Assembly (NCBI RefSeq): GCF_900111685.1
Contig: NZ_FOHX01000020.1
Span: 62,001 to 126,000, forward strand
DNA length: 64,000 nt
Source: Nonomuraea wenchangensis
GTDB lineage: Bacteria; Actinomycetota; Actinomycetes; Streptosporangiales; Streptosporangiaceae
Direction: 5' to 3'
Both the position numbers and the translations under genes were made by a program. Below the pieces are notes generated by a model. The model was not told where the DNA came from. It was given only the letters and a program-made list of their open reading frames with translations, and did not search any database. Below are positions 59,656 to 64,000 of the stretch, piece after piece. Each line of letters starts with the position of its first letter. Positions within the stretch are counted from its first letter, which is position 1.

Positions 59656-60560
59656 AGGATCGCGAGCGGGGTCAGGGGGCTGCCGGTGCCGCCCTCGACG
59701 CGCAGCGGGGCCGCCACGAACACGAACTCCGTCCGTCCCGTCGCCGCCAGCTCCTCCAGCCACAACAGCTCGATCAGGTGGATGCCGTGCCGGTGGAGCA
59801 GGATGAGGTGCAGGTCGTCGGCCAGGCCCTCGGCGGCCAGGCCGCGCGCGTCGAGGCCGCCGATCGCGGCGTTGTCGGCGGCCACCACGGCGACGTCGTG
59901 CGCGGCGAGCCAGCGTCCGGCCGCCGCCGACAGCCCCGGCTGGCCCGACCAGTACTCCTCAGGCGACCGCTCCCACACCTGCGGCCAGCCGGTACGGATC
60001 ACCGCCACGTCCCCGGGCCGCGGCACGGCGATCTCCTCCAGCTCGCCGGGCTCGATCCGGTGCCCGGCGGGCAGATGGTCGAGGCCGAGCCGCCGGGGCA
60101 CGTCGAACAGCACCCCCCGGGCGATCACGCCGCCGACCCGCTCGATGCCGCACCGGGTGGCGCCGTACGAGCGGACACGGGCCGCCGGATGCCCGTTGTA
60201 GAGCCGGTCGCCGGACCACATGTGGCACAGGGCGTCCATGTGGGTGGTGGTCCCGTGCGGGGTCACGACGAGGGCGTCGTCCGCCACGCACAGGCCCTCG
60301 CCGATCGGCCGCGCGCCGGCCGCGTAGTCGCCGCCGTCCACGGACATGAAGTGCTGCGGCAGCGGCCGGCCCCGCAGGTGCGGGACAGTGGCAGGCGCGG
60401 GCGAGGAGGTCGCGCCGCGGATCGGCAGGGCCAGGCTCAGCACCTCGCCGGTCGTGGCCGCGCGCAGGGCGTCGAGCACCACGGACGGGGTGAGGAGGTT
60501 CAGGGTGCCCCGCTGATCGTCTGGGCCGAATCGTCCCCAGTTGTTAGGCTCGTGAACCAC
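59652..60560 (-). CDS. Cyclase-family protein (kynurenine formamidase-like)
   Basis: A 302-residue metal-dependent hydrolase-like protein. TPHGTTTHMDALCH is the variant metal-binding motif of the cyclase/KynB family, and DVAVIRTGW and AADNAAIGGLDARG follow. Members hydrolyse amides or lactones. The substrate here is unknown. GTG start. It is head-to-head with the serine hydrolase gene (28 bp). Confidence 0.85.
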   Translation of the reverse strand: MVHEPNNWGRFGPDDQRGTLNLLTPSVVLDALRAATTGEVLSLALPIRGATSSPAPATVPHLRGRPLPQHFMSVDGGDYAAGARPIGEGLCVADDALVVTPHGTTTHMDALCHMWSGDRLYNGHPAARVRSYGATRCGIERVGGVIARGVLFDVPRRLGLDHLPAGHRIEPGELEEIAVPRPGDVAVIRTGWPQVWERSPEEYWSGQPGLSAAAGRWLAAHDVAVVAADNAAIGGLDARGLAAEGLADDLHLILLHRHGIHLIELLWLEELAATGRTEFVFVAAPLRVEGGTGSPLTPLAIL

Positions 60561-60588
60561 GTAAGCGCTCCCTTTCCGTGGAGGTCCG

Positions 60589-61860
60589 ATGCACTGCGAT
60601 CCCCGCTTCTCCCGCGTCCGCGAGGTCTTCGAACGGCACTTCGCCGACGGCGAGGAGCTCGGCGCCGCCTTCGCCGTCTACCAGGACGGCGAGCTGGTCG
60701 TGGACCTGTGGGACGGCGTCGCCGACCGGAACACGGGACGGCCCTGGGAGCGCGACACGCCCGCCTTCGCCTACTCCTGCACCAAGGCGGTCACCGCCAC
60801 CGTGCTGCTGCAGCTCGCCGAGCGCGGGCTGGTGGACGTGAGCGCGCCGGTGGCCGAGGTGTGGCCGGAGTTCGCGGCGCGGGGCAAGGCGGCGATCACC
60901 GTCGAGCACCTGCTCACCCACCAGTCGGGGCTGCCGGTGCTGGAGGAGCCGGTGCCGGTGGAGGAGTTCGAGGACCAGGCCGCCATCGCGGCCCGGCTCG
61001 CCGGGCAGGAGCCGCTGTGGGAGCCGGGGACGGCGCACGGCTACCACGCGCTGACGTACGGGTTCCTGGTGGGCGAGGTGATCCGGCGGGTGACCGGCAA
61101 GTCCGTGGGCGAGCTGGTGGCGGCGGAGATCGCCGGGCCGCTCGGCCTGGAGATGTGGGTGGGCGCGCCGGATGACGTGATCCCGAGGACGGCCCGGTTG
61201 AAGGCGGCCGAACGGCCCCAGGCGCTCAAGGTCACCGAGGCCGGCGCCGCGCCCACAGGCGAGGGCGCGGCCCCCACGGGCGCGGGCCCAACCACGACCG
61301 GCGCTGGTCCGGCCGCCACCGGTGCGGGCCCAGCCGCCACCGGTGCGGGCGAGGGCGGGCAGGGGCGGCCTGATGACCTCATCGCCGCGATGACCAGGGC
61401 CGCGCTCGACCCGCAGAGCCTCATGAACCGCGCCCTCGGCAACCCCGCCATGCACCGCGTCCAGGGCGGCGCGAACAACCCGGTCATCCTGCGCGCCGGC
61501 TGGCCGGCCGCCGGCCTGGTGACCACGGCCAGGGGTCTGGCCGGCTTCTACCGCTCCCTCGCCGCCGGCGACATCCTCCGCCCCGAGACGCTGCGTGACG
61601 CCACCCGCACCCGCGTTAACGGCCCCGACCGCGTCCTGCTCCTGGACACGGCGTTCGGGCTGGGCTACATGCGGCCGTCGCTGACGTTCCTGATGCCGTC
61701 GGGGAGCGCGTTCGGGCACAGCGGCATGGGCGGCTCCATCGGGCTCGGCGACCCCGAGCGCGGGCTCGGCATCGCGTACGTCATGAACAAGATGGCCAAC
61801 GCGCTCTCCGGCAACCTGCGCGGCATCCGCCTCGTGGAGGCGGTCTACCAGTCGCTCTGA
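60589..61860 (+). CDS. Serine hydrolase, class C beta-lactamase/EstB family
   Basis: A 423-residue esterase-like protein. The SxxK motif is YSCTK (Ser63, Lys66), and a Tyr motif GYHALTYG and a C-terminal FGHSGMGGS (in place of KTG) follow. This is the EstB/LipE-like group seen in actinobacterial lipid and steroid clusters. No signal peptide. Residues about 219-253 are a Thr/Gly/Ala/Pro repeat insertion that is not part of the fold. Confidence 0.88.
   Translation: MHCDPRFSRVREVFERHFADGEELGAAFAVYQDGELVVDLWDGVADRNTGRPWERDTPAFAYSCTKAVTATVLLQLAERGLVDVSAPVAEVWPEFAARGKAAITVEHLLTHQSGLPVLEEPVPVEEFEDQAAIAARLAGQEPLWEPGTAHGYHALTYGFLVGEVIRRVTGKSVGELVAAEIAGPLGLEMWVGAPDDVIPRTARLKAAERPQALKVTEAGAAPTGEGAAPTGAGPTTTGAGPAATGAGPAATGAGEGGQGRPDDLIAAMTRAALDPQSLMNRALGNPAMHRVQGGANNPVILRAGWPAAGLVTTARGLAGFYRSLAAGDILRPETLRDATRTRVNGPDRVLLLDTAFGLGYMRPSLTFLMPSGSAFGHSGMGGSIGLGDPERGLGIAYVMNKMANALSGNLRGIRLVEAVYQSL
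61243..61350 (+). repeat. 21-bp tandem repeat within the serine hydrolase gene
   Basis: The coding sequence repeats units for TGAGPAA three to four times with small changes, giving a flexible surface insertion. In-frame repeat number may vary between strains. Confidence 0.7.
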
Positions 61861-61865
61861 GCCGG

Positions 61866-62603
61866 TCAATGCATCGTGACGCCGCCGCTGACGGACAGCG
61901 TCTGGCCGGTGATGTACGCCGCCCGTTCGGTGCAGAGGAAGGCGACCAGTCCGGCCACGTCCTCGGGCCTGCCGAGGCGGCGCAGCGGGATGCCGCGGGC
62001 GATCCGGTCGACCAGCCCCGGCTCGGCCGCCGAGATCCGCCGCAGCATCGGCGTGTCCGTCGGGCCGGGGCAGACCACGTTCGAGGTGACCTGGCCGCGG
62101 GCGGCCTCCCTGGCGAGCGTCTTGGCCAGCCCGAACAGGCCCGCCTTGGTGGCCGCGTACGCGCCCTCGCCGCCGGAGCCGGCCCGCGCCCCGTCGCTGG
62201 AGACGAACACCAGCCGCCCCCACCCCCTCGCCGTCATCCCGGGCAGCAGCAGCTTGGTCAGCAGCATGGGGCCGCGCAGGTTGACCTGCCACATGAGGTC
62301 CCAGGAGGCCGGGTCGCTCTCCGCGAACGGCCCGATCACCGCGACCCCGGCGTTGTGCACGAGCACGTCCACGTCCCCGGCCACGCGGACGAAGGCCGTG
62401 ACCGACTCGGGATCGGTGAGGTCCAGGGCGACGGCCCGCGCGCCCGGCAGGGCGGCGGCGGCCTGGCGCGCGCCGGGCAGGTCCAGGTCGGCGAGCACGA
62501 CGCGGGCGCCGAGCGCGGTGAGGTCGGCGGCGATGGCCGCGCCGATCGCGCCCGCTCCCCCGGTGACGACGGCGGTCCTGCCGTCCAGCCGCATGCCGTC
62601 CAT
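61866..62603 (-). CDS. Short-chain dehydrogenase
   Basis: A 245-residue SDR with TGGAGAIG, HNAG (variant of NNAG), VSSDGA and YAATKAG for the catalytic pair, ending LSVSGGVTMH. Substrate unknown. It follows the isochorismatase-like gene by 8 nt on the same strand and so is probably under the same KstR2-like operator. Two close ATG codons (62603, 62594) are possible starts. Confidence 0.85.
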   Translation of the reverse strand: MDGMRLDGRTAVVTGGAGAIGAAIAADLTALGARVVLADLDLPGARQAAAALPGARAVALDLTDPESVTAFVRVAGDVDVLVHNAGVAVIGPFAESDPASWDLMWQVNLRGPMLLTKLLLPGMTARGWGRLVFVSSDGARAGSGGEGAYAATKAGLFGLAKTLAREAARGQVTSNVVCPGPTDTPMLRRISAAEPGLVDRIARGIPLRRLGRPEDVAGLVAFLCTERAAYITGQTLSVSGGVTMH

Positions 62604-62611
62604 GGGGCCGC

Positions 62612-63202
62612 TCAACTCCAGCTCCCGGCGAGGTCGGCGGCGGTGGCGCGGGTGGCCAGGAGGCTGATCGTGTGCCACAGGACGGCCCGCGCGTACTCCT
62701 CCGGGATGCCCGCGACCCCGTCCGTGACGACGGTGACCCGGTAGCCGAGGTTGACCGCCTCCAGCGCCAGCCCGGGGATGCCGAGGTTGAGCGAGACCCC
62801 GGTGGCGACGACGGTGGAGACGCCGAGCGAGCGCAGCGTCATGTCGAGCGAGGTGCCGGTGAACGGCGAGAAGCCGTGGTGCCTGCGGCTCTCCAGGTCG
62901 CCGGGGGCGCGCAGCTCGGGCAGCACCTCGACGGCCGGGGTGCCCTCCAGCATGTGGGCGGGGTCCTTGAGGAGGGAGACGATGAAGGGGCAGTTCGCGG
63001 TGTGGGAGCCGGCCCGGTCGGCGCGGAAGGCGGCCGTGCAGTGCACGACCGGGATCGCGGCGGCGCGGGCGGCCTTGAGGAGCCCGGCGATGTTGGGGAC
63101 GACGTCGTGCCGCTCGCACGCCGCCCGCAGGTCAGGAAATTTCGTGAGATCACCGACGACGCCCCGCTGCATCTCCATCACGAGCACCGCCACACCCTCC
63201 AC
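62612..63202 (-). CDS. Isochorismatase-like protein lacking the catalytic cysteine
   Basis: A 196-residue protein with the isochorismatase/cysteine hydrolase fold. The usual IDMQ reads MEMQRG (Asp to Glu) and the Cys of the GVxTNxCV motif is Gly in TGVSLNLGIPG. It should therefore not act as a normal cysteine hydrolase, although such variants form a recognisable subgroup. GTG 63202 start with a KstR2-like site about 40 bp upstream. First gene of a two-gene operon with an SDR. Confidence 0.82.
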   Translation of the reverse strand: MEGVAVLVMEMQRGVVGDLTKFPDLRAACERHDVVPNIAGLLKAARAAAIPVVHCTAAFRADRAGSHTANCPFIVSLLKDPAHMLEGTPAVEVLPELRAPGDLESRRHHGFSPFTGTSLDMTLRSLGVSTVVATGVSLNLGIPGLALEAVNLGYRVTVVTDGVAGIPEEYARAVLWHTISLLATRATAADLAGSWS

Positions 63203-63238
63203 CTGCCCACCTCACTCCACTCCGCTTCACTTCATTTA

Positions 63239-63255
63239 CCCGAGCGCTTGCTTGG
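63239..63255. promoter_or_regulatory. Candidate KstR2 operator 8
   Basis: CCGAGCGCTTGCT (63240-63252) with the following CTTGG (to 63255) keeps 8 of the 10 fixed bases of AnCAAGnnCTTGnT plus a perfect third half-site CTTG at 63251-63254. TAAATG just downstream on the minus strand could be the -10 of the isochorismatase operon. Confidence 0.65.
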
Positions 63256-63266
63256 CGTAAATGAGA

Positions 63267-63291
63267 TTATCACCGCCATCTCCCGTGATAA
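63267..63291. promoter_or_regulatory. Inverted repeat upstream of the kinase gene
   Basis: TTATCAC and GTGATAA form a perfect 7-bp inverted repeat with an 11-nt centre, about 96 bp upstream of the kinase start. It could be an operator. The binding protein is unknown. Confidence 0.4.
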
Positions 63292-63386
63292 GGGGTTAAC
63301 TCACGGCGAAATAGCCGCACTCGTGACAACCAACACCCCGGGTGAGACCGTCGAACCCAGAGACGGCCGCCGTATGGGGGTAGGAC

Positions 63387-64000
63387 TTGGTCCCTGGTTA
63401 CCGCGAAGTACGCCAGCTCGGCGCGGGCCGCACCGGCCGCGTGTTCCTCGCCACGTACCAATCGACCGGCGCCTACGTGGCGATCAAGTACCTGAACGCC
63501 ACGCTGCGCAGGGACGCCGAGTTCATGGAACGCTTCCGGTCGGACACCCACCACCTGGTCGAGCTCGACCAGCCCGACATCGTCCGCCTCTACGAGTACG
63601 TCGAGACCCCGGCCCGCGCGGCGCTCGTCATGGAGCTCGTGGACGGCGTGACCCTGCGCGCGCTGCTGGCCGAGCACGGCCACGTGACCCCGGAGGCCGC
63701 GCTCGCCGTGCTCAAGGGAATCCTGCTGGCCCTCGCCGCCGCGCACGAGAAGGGCGTGGCGCACCGCGACGTCAAGCCGGAGAACGTCCTCGTCCAGGCG
63801 GACGGCACCAGCAAGCTCACCGACTTCGGCGTCGTGGTGCACGCCGAGGAGCCCGGCGTGCCGGCGGGCAGCCCGCCGTACATGTCGCCCGAGCTGTGGA
63901 CCCGGCACCAGGCCGGGCCGCAGGCCGACCTGTACGCCGCCGCCTGCACGCTGTTCGAGGCGGTCAGGGGACGGCCGCCGTTCCGCGCCGCCGGGGAGGG
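63387..64000 (+). CDS. Ser/Thr protein kinase, N-terminal part
   Basis: The visible 204 residues cover most of a PknB-type kinase domain: the Gly loop LGAGRTGRVFLA, VAIKYL, the HRDVKPENVL catalytic loop, TDFGVV, and PPYMSPELW. The start is TTG 63387, because an in-frame TAG lies two codons upstream and the conserved domain begins five residues later. TATGGG lies 7 nt before the TTG, so it may be leaderless. The gene continues beyond the window. Confidence 0.88.
   Translation, partial: MVPGYREVRQLGAGRTGRVFLATYQSTGAYVAIKYLNATLRRDAEFMERFRSDTHHLVELDQPDIVRLYEYVETPARAALVMELVDGVTLRALLAEHGHVTPEAALAVLKGILLALAAAHEKGVAHRDVKPENVLVQADGTSKLTDFGVVVHAEEPGVPAGSPPYMSPELWTRHQAGPQADLYAAACTLFEAVRGRPPFRAAGE

Noticed and set aside
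1..64000. tRNA, rRNA, CRISPR arrays, insertion sequences and attachment sites
   Set aside because: None found by eye. A tRNAscan, Infernal and IS search would be needed to exclude small or degenerate copies.

Overview
The window is high-GC actinomycete chromosome. Dense overlapping genes, many leaderless genes, an F420-type oxidoreductase, twin-arginine lipoproteins and protein similarities all point to the Streptosporangiaceae (Nonomuraea-like). The genus is an inference. No rRNA, tRNA, CRISPR array or intact mobile element was seen.

Positions 1-15.4 kb hold a catabolic block for the last two steroid rings (the KstR2 regulon of Mycobacterium and Rhodococcus). It contains kstR2, fadA6, echA20, ipdA, ipdB, ipdC, an ipdF-like dehydrogenase, a fadE30-like acyl-CoA dehydrogenase, an Rv3549c-like dehydrogenase, a HsaB-like flavin reductase, and a cysteine-less thiolase paired with a DUF35 protein. 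Eight candidate KstR2 operators (consensus AnCAAGnnCTTGnT) lie at 1309, 1426, 9497, 14137, 14189, 39940, 55217 and 63239. They extend the proposed regulon to a second cysteine-less thiolase (38.8 kb), a luciferase-like monooxygenase plus an atypical acyl-CoA ligase (55-58 kb), and an isochorismatase-like protein plus a dehydrogenase (61.9-63.2 kb). Seven of the eight sites carry a third half-site.

Positions 15.4-25.2 kb are mixed. They hold a GH3 hexosaminidase-type enzyme behind a 19-bp palindrome, a pentapeptide-repeat protein, a small redox operon (VOC protein, PNPOx-like flavoprotein, ferredoxin, ferredoxin reductase) facing a CGNR regulator, metE facing a LysR regulator, and an APH-like kinase.

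Positions 25.3-38.8 kb form an amino-sugar and oligosaccharide region. RpiR, SIS enzyme and NgcEFG-type importer form one operon facing a GlcNAc-type kinase. A second RpiR-SIS pair leads an operon with a secreted CBM3-GH16 enzyme and a second sugar importer. An ECF sigma/anti-sigma-like pair sits between them.

Positions 39-51.6 kb carry regulators (LysR, MerR, TetR, ECF41 sigma), small enzymes, a scar where a SnoaL-like gene and a TetR gene were truncated and joined, and an unusual two-gene redox two-component system (receiver + glutaredoxin-like + thioredoxin-reductase-like protein with a cNMP-binding-domain histidine kinase).

Positions 51.7-55.2 kb are an accessory patch of lower GC with a DUF3800-like gene and two exported proteins of unknown role. 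The window ends with a P450, a cyclase-family hydrolase, a serine hydrolase and the start of a Ser/Thr protein kinase.
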